In this document: positions 22,731-35,715 of the stretch, piece by piece
Layout: each line of letters starts with the position of its first letter
How positions within the stretch are numbered: the stretch's first letter is position 1
Assembly: GCA_029962745.1 (NCBI GenBank)
Contig: CM057154.1
Span: 28,087,769-28,151,768, forward strand
Reading direction: 5' to 3'
DNA from: Echinometra lucunter
Taxonomy: Eukaryota; Echinodermata; Echinoidea; Camarodonta; Echinometridae
Length of the DNA: 64,000 nt
Notes under the pieces: model-generated
Databases searched by the model: none
What the model saw: only the letters and a program-made list of their open reading frames with translations
What the model was told of the DNA's origin: nothing
Program-made: the position numbers and the translations under genes

Positions 22731-23412
22731 GCTCTGTATGTAAAGTTATTTGGCATAACTGTGCAATGTGGACCCTCTTTCACAAATGGGTCAAGTGAAG
22801 ACATGATCAAGGGTGCTTCAGAGGCTTCGGGCATGTGATTAGTCCAAAATATTTTTGTTGAAGATGATTCAAGTGGGAGGAAAATGAAAAGTGTAGACAA
22901 AGTGTGACTTACTTGAGTGAGCAATAGCAATTAAGGGATAAAAAGCAGGCTGTCATCACCTTTACATAGAGATTATAGAGTAATTTGATGGATGGGAGTA
23001 ATAGTGTAGCAGGGTACTTTTTCAAGGAGTATAAAAGAGCAGTGGTGTCTGATAATGCACAGAGTCCCTCTGCTCAAGAGTAATTACTTGCAGGGTCTGT
23101 AGAACTCTGTGGAGAAGCAGATCTACCAAGTCTCACTCCTACAGTGTGAGACTCGCACCTCTGAGCCTCCTCTCATGCTCACCTGCCCAGCAAATATTAA
23201 CTCACACCGAGGAGGATTTCAGGAGAGAATCAGACACTTCTTTTTTTTTTTTTTAATCATTTTTTTTTTATGTATAGGACTTAATTGAGCTCATTTCTCA
23301 ATTTTTGTAAAGTTTTGATGGTCAAATGGTCATGAAACTTACAAAATGGAGCGGAGATTGCATGAGAGAGCTTGTAACAGCCTCTCGCTTCCTGGGAAGA
23401 AAGGGACTTTGT

Positions 23413-23816
23413 GCTTGCCTCTCCTTCTGTGAGCATCTTTATACCTAGTCTGTGATCTGGCCTTGTGCCCAGCCAATCACCACCCTTGACATAACTTGAA
23501 AAGTTACAATTGTTTATTTGTAGGACTTAATTGAGCTTGCCTCTCCTGGGCACCATTTCATGCAGACCGTTGTCAGCACTGACAAGTTGTCATTCTCTGA
23601 CAATTTCAGTAAAATCCTTGGTTTTGATTGGCTGAGAAGCACTGGTCACTGACTGTTACTATGGTAATTGTCAGAGAATGACAACTTGTCAGTGCTGACA
23701 ACTTTCATGAAACGGTGCCCAGATGTGAGCATCTTTATACCTAGTCTGTGATCTGGTCTCGTGCCAGCCAATCACCAACCTTGACAGAACTTGAAAAGTT
23801 ACTATGTATTATTTTC
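23413..23816. repeat. Tandem duplication, one copy interrupted by a MITE
   Basis: Unit 1 (23413-23510) reads GCTTGCCTCTCCTTCTGTGA and then GCATCTTTATACCTAG. Unit 2 has the same GCTTGCCTCTCC at about 23534-23545, then the element 23546-23722, then GTGAGCATCTTTATACCTAG and onward to about 23816. Both share CAGCCAATCACCAMCCTTGA. Confidence 0.8.
23546..23722. mobile_element. Palindromic MITE inside a duplicated unit
   Basis: Inverted arms of about 55-60 bases: CTGGGCACCATTTCATG at the left and CATGAAACGGTGCCCAG at the right. The arms include TGTCAGCACTGACAAGTTGT and its complement. No clear target duplication was seen. Confidence 0.8.
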
Positions 23817-24467
23817 TTTGAAATGAACTTCAACTTATCAATTTATCATATGCCAAAAACAGTGATTGAGAAGAGCTTGCCATTCAAAACTGACATGTAT
23901 TATACATTCAAATCAGTACATGTCACTAAAGCTTGTTAGTGCATTACTACATCTTGCAAAGAATGAATAATTTTCTTTTCTGTGCTATATCTGTCATTCC
24001 TTATAAAGTTCATAATTCCTTGGACAAAGTTCAGGTCTTTCATTATCTCCATTATCTCAGTTGTACTGGCAGAATAGTTGTTTTAAAGGATTCAAATTTC
24101 TCCATCTGTATATCCCATATTCCATATTATTGTCCATGATTTTGGTTAATACTTTTACTTATGATATGATTTATTGATAATAATCCTTTAGAAATTAATG
24201 AGCATTTTGCATTGTATGTATTTCTTTGATATTCATGCGAAATGCATTTTTGCAGAGTTTTGCGCCATTCTTTGTTTAAAAAAAAAAAAAGTGGTTTAAA
24301 CTGTGAAGAGAGATCAGAATTGATTTTTGAAAATCAATTGAGCTTGATATCTCCACCTCCACCCCCTTTATGATTTAACTCAAATTCAATTCCTTTTAAA
24401 AATGTTCATGTGATAGTTCTCTAAAGCCTCAGTCACATGTCATGCTATAGACCTCCTCCTCCTCCTC

Positions 24468-24967
24468 NNNNNNNNNNNNNNNNNNNNNNNNNNNNNNNNN
24501 NNNNNNNNNNNNNNNNNNNNNNNNNNNNNNNNNNNNNNNNNNNNNNNNNNNNNNNNNNNNNNNNNNNNNNNNNNNNNNNNNNNNNNNNNNNNNNNNNNNN
24601 NNNNNNNNNNNNNNNNNNNNNNNNNNNNNNNNNNNNNNNNNNNNNNNNNNNNNNNNNNNNNNNNNNNNNNNNNNNNNNNNNNNNNNNNNNNNNNNNNNNN
24701 NNNNNNNNNNNNNNNNNNNNNNNNNNNNNNNNNNNNNNNNNNNNNNNNNNNNNNNNNNNNNNNNNNNNNNNNNNNNNNNNNNNNNNNNNNNNNNNNNNNN
24801 NNNNNNNNNNNNNNNNNNNNNNNNNNNNNNNNNNNNNNNNNNNNNNNNNNNNNNNNNNNNNNNNNNNNNNNNNNNNNNNNNNNNNNNNNNNNNNNNNNNN
24901 NNNNNNNNNNNNNNNNNNNNNNNNNNNNNNNNNNNNNNNNNNNNNNNNNNNNNNNNNNNNNNNNNNN
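24468..24967. other. Assembly gap, 500 N
   Basis: Exactly 500 N, a placeholder length. Left flank is (CCT)n, right flank CCTCCCCTCCTTCTCC; the gap is in a trinucleotide-repeat tract. Confidence 0.98.
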
Positions 24968-25260
24968 CCTCCCCTCCTTCTCCTCCTAGCTCTTTTTTCT
25001 CCTCCTTCTTCATCTTGTTCTTCTCCTTCTCCTCTTCCTTCATCTTCTCCTTTTCCTTCTCATCCATTTGACTTTCTGACAATATCTTGGTTTCATCTTC
25101 TGAGTCATCTTTTGAAGATGTGAACTCATTCTTGCAATGACCTACTTCTCCTGTCACACTCATTTCATGTTGCAGAGTCTCATCTAGTTCTTCAGTTGCA
25201 TCTAAGTGGCATACCTGACTACAATTGCTTTTTAAAAAAAATGTTCTTTGGGTGACAATG
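24968..25260 (-). other. Coding-like charged segment next to the gap
   Basis: On minus, sequence after a weak acceptor-like ...CAATTGTAG reads SQVCHLDATEELDETLQHEM, then SVTGEVGHCKNEFTSSKDDS and a KEKEK-rich run into the gap. The first 60 residues are not simple repeat and look coding. No start, donor or family match is visible; it may be a pseudogene or a lone exon. Confidence 0.25.
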
Positions 25261-26465
25261 GTGTTTTCTATTAAAAGATACCATCTCCATTTTTTTTTCT
25301 GATTGGTGTCCCTTAGTACATTTTCCTGGAAATCTTCCGAAAGCTTCATTAATCTCATCTCATTTAAAAAGATAGGAGTCTTGAAGACTCCTAGAATGTA
25401 CAATGCACAATTAAGGTCACTTTTCGTGATACAGTTTCATTTTGTTTCCAAGATGATTTCTAATTTCCGTCAATGTTGCCTTAATATTAAAGAAAAGGTC
25501 GAATCAAGGAATTTGTGAGCTTTGTCTTTCCTATCATTCCTGTATGGAAGGATATCATAGAAGCATAGTCAGATGGAAAAGATTTCTCTTGAAAAAGGCT
25601 TTATATTCAGATATGATGATAGATACTGTAGGTAAAAGCTGCGGATCAAATTGTGATGCCACATGTATGTGTAGTCTCATGCAGGGGCAGTTCTACGGGG
25701 GGGGGGGGGGGGGGGGGCAACTGTCCCTCCCTTTGATCTTTGATTTTTCAAGTGATCAAAGAAGAAAAAAAAGAGGAGAAAAAGAAGCAAAAAGAGAAGG
25801 AGGAAGAAAGGTAAGTATGGGAAAGAGAGGGTAGGGTCATGCAACTATATAATACCCCTGTTTTTTCATTTAAAATGTAAATTAACTCTTCTATGAGTCA
25901 TCTTGCCCCTCCCCCCATCTCAAAATACCCCGGCGCTGCCCCTTGTCTTATATACTCACATCTGTGTGTACTGCTCTTATCTGTAATACTCGGTGTGATT
26001 GTTTCAACTTGTTAAAATTTTCATGATTCTAAAAACCCACAAACACAGTTATTTCTTTGTCTATGATATCAACCTCTCTTGACAATATCTTGCGGAATTT
26101 GTTTGTGTGATCAGTATTCTACTTTTATCTAGAATCCTGACCGTGTTTTCCAGTGCTCCTTTGAGATGCATCTGGTTGGGTCATTTGATATTCCAGGAGC
26201 TTACATCACAGCTAAACTGCCAACCTTGTCACCTGGCACAGTTTCTTGTCCAAGGAATGGGTCAGCATCAGAATGACAAGGAAAGGAAAGATGCAGAAAG
26301 GGGGGGGGGGGGGGGGGGAGAGAGGCAGAAATTGGGCAATAAAGGTGAAAAAGGCAACAATGGGCTTAACGTGACTGCTTTGTGAATGCAAAGTCATTTT
26401 AAAAATTCCCTTCAAGGAAGTAATTAAAAACTAGGTTCATGAGTAGATTACTAGATTTCATGTTT

Positions 26466-26493
26466 GGTTGGTTGGTTGGTTGGTTGGTTGGTT
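26466..26493. repeat. (GGTT)n microsatellite
   Basis: Seven GGTT units in a row. Confidence 0.9.
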
Positions 26494-26699
26494 AGGCGTT
26501 GTTGTTGTTTTTTTTTTTTGGGGGGGGTTCATATTAAGGAGGTATTTCTAATATTGCCATTAAATGTGATATGGGCCAGTGAGAAGACTGATGCAACAAG
26601 ATATCCATTGTTATTTTGCTTTCCCATGTTTATCAATGTGAGGAGACTTTTTTGGTAATACATGATGCTTTCTTTGAAACCTGAGCTTCTCTTCTTAAT

Positions 26700-27080
26700 T
26701 ACAAGTCTTTTCCTTTCCTCTCACACTTGCTGTCTCTGTCTCTTTCTCTCTGTCTTTCTCTCTCTCTCTCTCATCTGGCCAGCAGTCATCCTGCCTGTTT
26801 TATGTCCCTGCCTCAAAGGGTGCTGGAGGTATTATCTCCCTCTATTTCTTTACCCTTTTTTCTTTTTTTGCTCTCTTTTCCCATCTTGCTACTTTATTTA
26901 TTTTTAGCAGTCTTTATCTCTAGCTTTTCTCTCCCCCTCTCTCTCTCTCCTTTTTTCCTTTTCTCCCCCACTCTTTTTTTTGTTGTTGTCTTTTCTCTTT
27001 TATCTCTCCCTCATTCTATTGTGCTCTGTCACTCTCTCCCTCACTTTTTTCCTTTTTCTTGTTTAATTTCTTTGTCTTTC
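26700..27080. repeat. CT-rich low-complexity island 1
   Basis: Pyrimidine-dominated tract with short pure CT runs (about 26755-26772). All long frames in it are artefacts. Confidence 0.85.
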
Positions 27081-27162
27081 AGGAGGAAAAGGCCAGTTTG
27101 AAATTCAAATTCCCTTTTCTTCTCTTAAAAAACAAAAGACTTTTATGTAAGGCTAAATGAAA

Positions 27163-27420
27163 TCAAATTTGGAATGATCGACAAGCATGCTTGCCAAGCA
27201 GTAGTGTGATAACATGCTCATTGTAACATTCCTGCCAACCATGCTCTGCTCCATATTCAGTGAACTCACAAACGTCCGTGTTTGGCACAAGATGGTAATC
27301 ATATGCAATCGTTGCTTTCATGCGTAACAGTAGACCGTTCCACGTGGTGTTGGCAGCACGTGTCGCCGTGTTTTCTTGCGATGGCAATCCCAGGGGGCTT
27401 AAGCCCAAGGGGGGAGACAA
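27163..27420 (-). other. Short coding-like frame of unknown family
   Basis: An 85-codon minus frame with non-repetitive composition (NTTWNGLLLRMKATIAYDYH, then NTDVCEFTEYGAEHGWQECY). It is GC-richer than its surroundings, between two CT islands. No splice context or family was recognised; chance or a transposon fragment remain possible. Confidence 0.2.
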
Positions 27421-27544
27421 TAATGATTACTTTGAGGCACTTGAATTGATACTGCTTGCAAAATCCACTTGATCCACAATCATTTTCCTTTGCTTGTTTG
27501 GTAAAAAAATATCCATTAAGAAGCTCATATTAATCTCACCCACC

Positions 27545-27945
27545 CTTAATTGTATTTCTCTACCTTTCTTTGTCTCTGTCTCTCCCTTTCTTTCTTTCTT
27601 TCTCTCTCTCTTTCTCTCTCTCTCACTTCCTTCCCTTTTATCCTCGGGCTACTTTCCTTCCCTATCTTTATGTCCCTATCCCTCGCTGCATCTTTCTTGT
27701 CAATTTCCTTTTTTCTCTTCCTTCTCCTCTCTCTTCTTTCTTCCTCTCTGTTCTCTGCTCATTATTCCTCCTCCCTCACCCATTTGTCTCTCCAATCCTA
27801 CTTTCTTCCTCTCGCTCTCTCTCTCTCTCTTTCTCTCTCTATAGACACCTTATATATATGATATATCCTCTTATCTCTCTACCCTTCTTTATCAATCTTG
27901 TTTCTCTCTCCCTCCCTCTCAATACCCCAGGCCCCCCACGGCCTA
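27545..27945. repeat. CT-rich low-complexity island 2
   Basis: TTTC/CTCT repeats with a pure CT run near 27810-27840, a compositional twin of the island at 26700-27080. Confidence 0.85.
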
Positions 27946-28237
27946 GTAACTTGATGCACAATATTCATCCGTGTTGTTACCATGGCAACTGACTCAATTT
28001 TCATCCAACCTGCTCATGTGTTTAAGATACTGTTGGTATGCTTATCTACTATTGCTAATTTACACAAATGAATAACTTGTAAAAATCAAGTCTCACTTCT
28101 GTGATAATTTATTTTCCCTTTAAAAAAAAAAAAAAAATCTGATGAAAGCAAGGGATTTCTTGTTACATATCTACGTTACTGGATATGAGTGAATGTCATT
28201 GTAATTGCCAGCAGATACAGAAGTGTTTTAGGAAAGG

Positions 28238-28731
28238 TTAAAGGCAATTGCTAACTTTGTGAGTAGCTGATTTAAAAAATTCTCAAACTAAGATGAAACA
28301 TGTGTATGAGTACTTGTATTTGTACTAAAAAACCCTGAAACCAACCATAATTTGGAATGAAAAAGTGTAAGTTAGACGCAAACGGCGATTTTATTATCCT
28401 TCGTCTCACGAGACAATCACTAAGAGGACCACTTTGCTTGAATTTGAAAATGCCTTTATGTGCCTCCCGCCGCGTGATACGCCAATACGCACAGTACGGT
28501 AAGGTGAGTCATATGCGCATGCGCACTCCTTATGTCTATTCTGTGCCAGCGACCCTTGTATATATTTTAAACATTGGTTCACATTTTTGATATTTAAAAA
28601 TACTTCTGTGGATATTATACTTTGAAACATTCAGACTGGTATTTCTACACTATAACCCTTATGTTTATCCCATTTTCAAGTAACAAAACAAGATTTTTTA
28701 AAATCAAAACAATGTTAACCAATGTCTTTAA
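28238..28731. mobile_element. TTAA-flanked MITE, family A copy 2
   Basis: 494 bp, in the same orientation as copy 1 (14696-15190) and over 90% identical by eye, with TTAAAGGCAATTGCTAACTT at the left and AATGTCTTTAA at the right. Shared bounds on two loci define the element ends. Confidence 0.88.
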
Positions 28732-31700
28732 GCAGTATGGTCCTCTAGAAAAAGAGCCATGAGTGTCATTTTCATGAAATTATCATTTAACTTAGCATTC
28801 ATATGTTTGTTTGCTAATTGAATTTGGTGAGATTTTGTGTGAATTATTTGTTGGTTCAGTGAAGCTAATTGCTGCCAGTGATCCATTTTTTTCTTAAATC
28901 AACAATGAATTTTAAGTCGTTTGTTTATTAGCCTAGAAATATTTGGCTCAGTGATGAGTGGTTTATGATTTCAGTACAGATAGATGTGAAATGCTATTGA
29001 CTACATTCGTAATACTGCACAGCATGCATTTGTGTCAAATATTTTGAAATAATTCATGAATGTGGAATAATTATTACTTCTCAAAAATATATGATGACAA
29101 AAATGAAAGAGAGATCTACCTCTGAATTTCCTGTCATGCCATGGAATTCCATGTCAGTTATGAATGGTGACCCCCCCCCCCCCCCCCCCCACTCAATGAA
29201 GAAAATCAGGTAAATATGGTGGGAACAATGGCTTCAGTATGCTCCATTTTTTAGATTAATTATTCTTTGATTTTAAATGTTTACTATTATCCAAAATTAC
29301 TCTGTATATGTATCTATGTTTTGGGGAAAGCTCCCCCAAGTTGATTCTAAAGTATATTGATGGGAGATTTATTTATTTAGAAAATTATTTTATGTTTATT
29401 GATATTGCAAATTGTACTTAAGGTCTGTTTTTGCTTTGTTTGTTACAAGGTGATAGACCATAAATGCCAGTGCTTTATTTAGAGACATGTGCAGACTATT
29501 TTCAGAATTTATATTCCTTGTCTGTTTAATTTAAAAGTGTATCATGTTGACATACTTGCAAAGCCAAATATCATTAAGTATTTATTTATCTTTTGTAGGA
29601 TTATTTTGTAGTGCAGGTTCACCCATTGGATTTGCCCTTTGTGTGTAATATATGAGAACATATATATGTAGCTGTAAATAACAAAAAGGTATGTGTATAC
29701 AAGTGGTGTTCAGAAATTCAAGATTGTAAATAGTTAACTCAAAAGTACTATTGGTGTTACACTACTGGTAATGCGCTTAATCTGTACATATGTTCTATGT
29801 TAGAGGAAACTAAATTATTTGTAAAAGAATTCTGTGAACAGTTCATCACAGGAATAGATTTTCTAGTCAAGTGTTTATTCTAAGTTGAGTCTTTTGTGCA
29901 TTACATGAAGACATATATGGCAATTAAGTATGCTATTGTAAGATAGGCATAGCTTTGTAAGTATACATGTCTTATGCTTTTGAATGGGTATTCTGTGTAT
30001 ATCTGTATAAAATAAATAATGAGTACATAAGAGATGAAAAATGGATTTATTTTAGATACAAGGAATTGACTAACTATCTCTTGTTACTAACGAGGGTTGA
30101 TCCAAATATGGTTATATGGAAATTACACATTTTAGGATGCACAATTTACAAGTGAATATGATTGACATGGTTTTTATCAGGGGTTTTTTTTTCATCACAA
30201 ATTCAAGCAAATGACCTTGTCTGTTATAGATGCTTCTAAGCATTCCCCCCCCCCCCTTGTTATAAAACTCTTAAATTATAAACAGAATACACAACATGAC
30301 TTGTGTATGGTGTACCATATTACCATATTACCATGTTACCAAAGGAAGGACAAATAGAAACTCACAGGAAAGAAAGTTAGAGTGTCTTTTATGTCATTTC
30401 AATTTTTTGTAAAAATCCAGTATGAAATAAATATTGCTGTGTAAGTCCCATGGAAAGGAATTATTTGAATATGATATGAACATGCTATTTAAACTGTTGT
30501 GAAAGTAATTTTTGAAAAATAGTTTTCATTTACCGGTATGCATTTTGTTCAATTTTTTTTTTTCAGTAACAAGGTGATTCAGTCAATTTATGTTAGTTTG
30601 AAGTTCATATGTCACATAGATTCCAGTGAGTTTGATAAGATTTGCTAATTAATGCTTATTTTCTTCTATTGATTAGTAGAGAACCCTTCAGTTCACCTAA
30701 GCATATAAAGGGTCTCCACTCACACCCCCCCCCCTTTTTTTTTTTAGGAACAGCCCTCATTTTCATCATTTTATGAAGAAAAGTACGAAAAGAATCAAAT
30801 TATCGACCAAGCATACTGTTATACTATGTGCTTTTTAAATGTACAGAAGTGGAAAACCATATCCATTGTTTAAGGATTCAACAATTTATTAAGGGATCAC
30901 TTTGTTTTTGGAGTGGAAATTCACACTTATGCTACTGGAATCCATTCTCCAAAGGGTACTAGTATATGATATATGCAACTCTTTTGGAGTGAATTCCACT
31001 TGTATTCAAATTTGGAATCACCTGCGATGAAAAGTAGTTAGTAAAGGTTTTGTATATGGCTGATAGTTTTGATACCCTCAGGCATTTCTGGATCTATGTT
31101 TTGGATAATTGGGAGGTAAATTTATTTATTGGTACATGCACAAGTCTTGTGGGTATCGTAGAGACTTACATCACACAATATAAGTTTGTGGCAATGTCAT
31201 TTCTTCTGAGAGATATGACTGAATATTTATTTATATCACCTTCACGTTTTGAACATTTCTGCTGTATTTTTTGCCTTAAAAAGAGCATTATGTTAATTAA
31301 AATAAGAGATTTTTCAAGAAATTTGAGACGACATATTGGAGATCACCTTCAGTCTTGCATCACCCTTATTTTGTAGGTTAATTGAAGATTATGTCAATTG
31401 CTTGAACATTCATTTGAAAGCATTATCTATCCAGCTTCATGTTTTCAACATTTCTACCCTAATTTAACCAAAGAAAAAATATTTTTGGTTTTTTTTTGTT
31501 GTTGTTTTTTATTTTTTGTTTTTGTATTTTACAGTGTGATATTCAGGTATTCTGATATAATTATCATTTATGAAATCACTTTTGGCTTAAAGACAGATAT
31601 ATAACAAACAACAAACCAAGCAACAACAACAACAAAAAACTTGCATCATCGGGCTTCAACGGTTTGCAGTGATTGCACCAATCTCTTGCACATTGATTTG

Positions 31701-34700
31701 TCTGTGTTTTTACAAGCGGAAGATGATATTTTGGAAAATAACTTTTATATGAAAATAGAAAAGAAAACTTACATCACTAAATTTTGTAGGTTTTAAAAAA
31801 CATTATGCCATTTGTTTTGTAAGACATGTTCACTTTTATTTGTGTTCCTCATGCTTAATGTATATTTACATTCCAGCCCTACATAAGAAAAAGGAAGCAC
31901 ACGTTATTTGAAATACATTTTTAAAATGTTTACAAATATGAAGTCATATTAAAGAATACCCCAAATACCCAACAGATAAAACAAGTGATAAAACATCACT
32001 TAATTTTGTAAATTTGTGATGATTATGTCAATTGCTCATTCTTTTGTATGTCTGTTTGCCTGGTTTGATGTATTCACCCCAAAATTTCAACCATTTATTC
32101 CCTAATTTTTACTTAAAGTAAAAAATGTTATGTAAAAGTGTGACCTGTTTTGACAAATCTTGAATGGCATTTTGGGAAACCCCCTTACAAATTTTCATCA
32201 CTGAATTTGGTAACTTTGTGATCAATATATCAGTTGCTTTTATTAACAGTCATTCCTATGCCCACCTATCCAGCTATAAGTTTTCTATATATTTCTGGGC
32301 CTACTTTTAGTAAAATTACAGCAAATTTGACATGTCATTTTTGTGAATCTGAGGTGACATTATTGAAGCCATACCTAAGAAATATGACCAAGAAGAGTGC
32401 CGAGTATGAACTCAATACATAAAACCTAAAAAATTTTCATGAATCAAAGACACAAAATGCATCCGAACATTTGAGGCATTCTAACAAAGTTTAAACATGA
32501 ATGTGTCTGAGTTCATACTCAGCACTCTTCTTGGTCATATTTCTTTCAGATTTGCTCAATCAGGGCATGCATGTACTGACATACAGTTTTTGTACCCATC
32601 ATACCTTATGAGTATACAGCATAAAGTTTGATACAAAGGCTTAATGTCATAATTCTGCTGCATTCCACTGTCTTACGGTGACAAAAAATGAGAAGAAAAC
32701 AGTTGAATTGTGAAGGTTCCTTTGTGGAGCAACATTAATTTGCTCCTAGATTTAGATGTGGTGTAATTTGTGACAAACACTTCATTCAAAATTCCTTTTA
32801 CTCCGAGACAAGGAGCTTATTTGAATTCAGGCCATCTCTCAATATGGCAACCTTTTACACAGTTTGAAAGATTTCAAAGCTTAAGCCATAGGTTGAGATT
32901 TTACGTGCTTTTTTCTATAACTAATTCATTCCATATGGTTCGATACTTCCACACGAGAGGCACGCATGGACACCTACACACGATACGAACACTGGATATC
33001 GATATTTTTTTGAGGACTGTACATAATTGTCTTGATATAATCGATCTGAAAACTACCAGTAGTTTGTGTATAAGAGAACCCATCTTTATTGTAAAAAGTC
33101 ATGTAGTGTATATGATTTCTGAATGAAATGAAGACTTGATGTCCATTGTATGGTTGAGATGGACTGTGAATTTGTGCAATACTATTAAAAATCCATTTGT
33201 GTGGACAAAAATTAAATGTCCCCGTTGTCTTTCTTTGATACAAGTTGGCTTGTATGATTGTTTTTAGATTTTTTATTTGTTTCCGTTTTACAAAAGAATA
33301 GTGTGAGAGTACGAAGTGATTTTTTTAAGATGACACAGAGTTAAGCTTATTTTAGAAAATGTCTGCCAGATGAAAGAGAATTTTGGTAAATGCATAAGGA
33401 TGTGAAAATTGAAGTATTCCTATGACTTTGCATTCAGACTTCCGTTATGTATGGAGCAATATCATATGACTTGTGGTTGCAGTGACTGATTTTCAGCCAG
33501 TTTTGGCTAGGAGTAATAATCAGTTAAGAATTACATTAATTGATGCAGTTTCACTTAAAATACTGGGGCCAAGTTCTGAAAATTATGTTATCTTTATTGT
33601 GAGTGAAAAATACTGATACACTATTTGTAACAAACTAAAAATGCTTAGAAATGTTTTTCTTGGGGGGGGGGGGGGAATTAACCCAAGATGTGTTTTTTTT
33701 TCTGTTGTTGTTGTTTATTTGGGGTTTTTTGTGTGTGAGGGTGTGGGTGTGTGCGTGTATTTGTTGCCAGTGACTTCCCTAACAGATAACAGAGTGTTCA
33801 GAATGCCACACAAGCTCCATTACCATAAACGTTTTCAATTTTGGGATGCACAGAAATGTAGAAGGATGATCCAAGTAAGTCATTTTAAGGGGTACATGTA
33901 GAGGTTTCTCATAACAAAATCAAATGGGGGGGGGGGGGGGGGTCAAACTTTAACAAAACATTTAAAATACACAATATCACAAAACGCAATTTCTGTTTCA
34001 TAGAAAAATTACATCTTTTTCTTTTATTTTCAAGAGGTGTGTATTACATACACATAATATAGATACTGTACAAGATAATCTTACACTCTGTCAACATCAT
34101 GCAGCAATGTACAAATCAGTCTTGGAATGAGACTACTCCACATACACAGTTTCCACTTAAAGAAAGAGAAATGTACCAGTTCACACATGTAATCAAACTT
34201 TGTGATGGTTCTTCCCAAAGTGCACAATGGTGGAAAATTGCATTACTTTAGTTACAGGGTATTATACTTCTTCAAGAAAAGGGAAGTGTGTTGAGCACTG
34301 TAGTAGTTCAGGATCACCTCAGACAAGCTCTCCGATTCTTAGGATTAACACTGACAGAGAGATATGCATGAAAACTTTGAAATGCATGTTTAATATGTTG
34401 GTTTATATCAAGCAAAGTAATCTGTTTGAATGCAGACAGAGAAACATTGATGTAAACACTACAATGAGAATGTTGAATATTATTTTATCTTTCTTTTGTT
34501 ACAAACTGCAGCAGGCATGCAGTGACCCTGTTTACATTTTCAACTACCTCCACTTAATTCAATCTTTCCATTCCCAATAAAAATATTGGAAAAAATAAGT
34601 AATTTCCCCTGGTAATCTACGAGGACAGTGCTACCAACAGAAGGTACAATTCTCGTCAATTTCCAGCAGACCATGATGTATCTCAAATATGATTTTGATT

Positions 34701-35461
34701 AAGACGAAAAATACAAAACTTCTCAAAATAACCATTTTCTATATTTCCTGGGGGGAAAAAATGTGAGTGGAATCCAAATGAAGTCTTATCGCATTCACTG
34801 TCAACCATGTGATGGCATTACCAATGATAGGATGGGGAAATTCACTTACAGATGTAGCATTCAAAAAGAGTTTGAACCCAGAAACACGAAATTCTAAAAG
34901 TGGCGCAACCTGTTCAAATTAATCAAATTTGTTGATGAAAGGCAAAATAACATTCCATCTTAACCTCAATGCATTCAAATTAAATTCTAGCACATTAAAA
35001 GGATACCCCCCCCCCCCCCCAAGATTGAATATTCTTTTTCAATACTGACACTTAAATTGATCAACTGTTCTGGTCTCCCAAATACATAATCATTTCAGAG
35101 CTCTCAAGTGTTCTTTTCAACCTTCTGACAAAGGAGAGAAGTGGAATTGTTTCACAGTCTACCACAAAGAAAACATTCCCAAATTAAAAGAAAAATGATC
35201 AACATTAAATAATGCTTAAGGGAAAAACAGGGTTTTTCAACACATACTCCATACAAACACTACTCATACTGCAGTGCTTATAAGACGAAATTATATCAGT
35301 CAATGTACCTGAAGGAGTAATTGCAAAGGAATTCCATGGCAGTATGGCTTCTCACATGATCTTGCTTCTGATTCAACCTTTTCACATGAACTTTCAACGG
35401 AATGAGTATTCTGAAAATTTGGTAGTAAAATGGACAAACAACTTGGGCAATGCTTCACAAA
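28732..35461. other. AT-rich spacer without recognised genes
   Basis: No family match or credible splice structure on either strand. It holds C/G runs (29171-29190, 30245-30256, 33662-33675, 33926-33942, 35006-35020), a 42-bp inverted repeat at 32379-32543, and several AATAAA sites. Part may be long 3' UTR of either flanking gene. Confidence 0.5.
32379..32543. repeat. Inverted repeat, 42-43-bp arms
   Basis: GAAATATGACCAAGAAGAGT at 32379 pairs with ACTCTTCTTGGTCATATTTC ending at 32543. The arms also share GAGTATGAACTCA. Loop of about 80 bases. Likely a MITE or fold-back relic. Confidence 0.75.
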
Positions 35462-35715
35462 CTATAGACTAATCTGAATATCATTGAGGGCAGCAGATGA
35501 TCTGCCACTAACTGCGGTGTCCTCATAGAGATAGTGCAGTGCTTTTCTGGCGGTGTCCTCCAGTGTGTGCTTTATGATCTTTGGTAGCGCACACAGTAGA
35601 GAAATCCATTTCCAACCATAGTTACATACGCGCTCCGATACGCACTCACTTGGGGACACTCCAGTAATGGCACTGCCCAGAAAATGCTTCTCGGATTGGT
35701 CTATAGTCAAATTGT
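35462..35715 (-). other. Coding-like terminal-exon candidate of unknown family
   Basis: On minus, after an acceptor-like GACTATAG (exon would start about 35706), a frame reads SEKHFLGSAITGVSPSECVS, ERVCNYGWKWISLLCALPKI and TARKALHYLYEDTAVSGRSS, then stops at 35464-35462. It is GC-rich and complex within AT-rich DNA. No family was recognised and no partner exon found, so it may be a real last exon, a pseudogene or chance. Confidence 0.3.
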
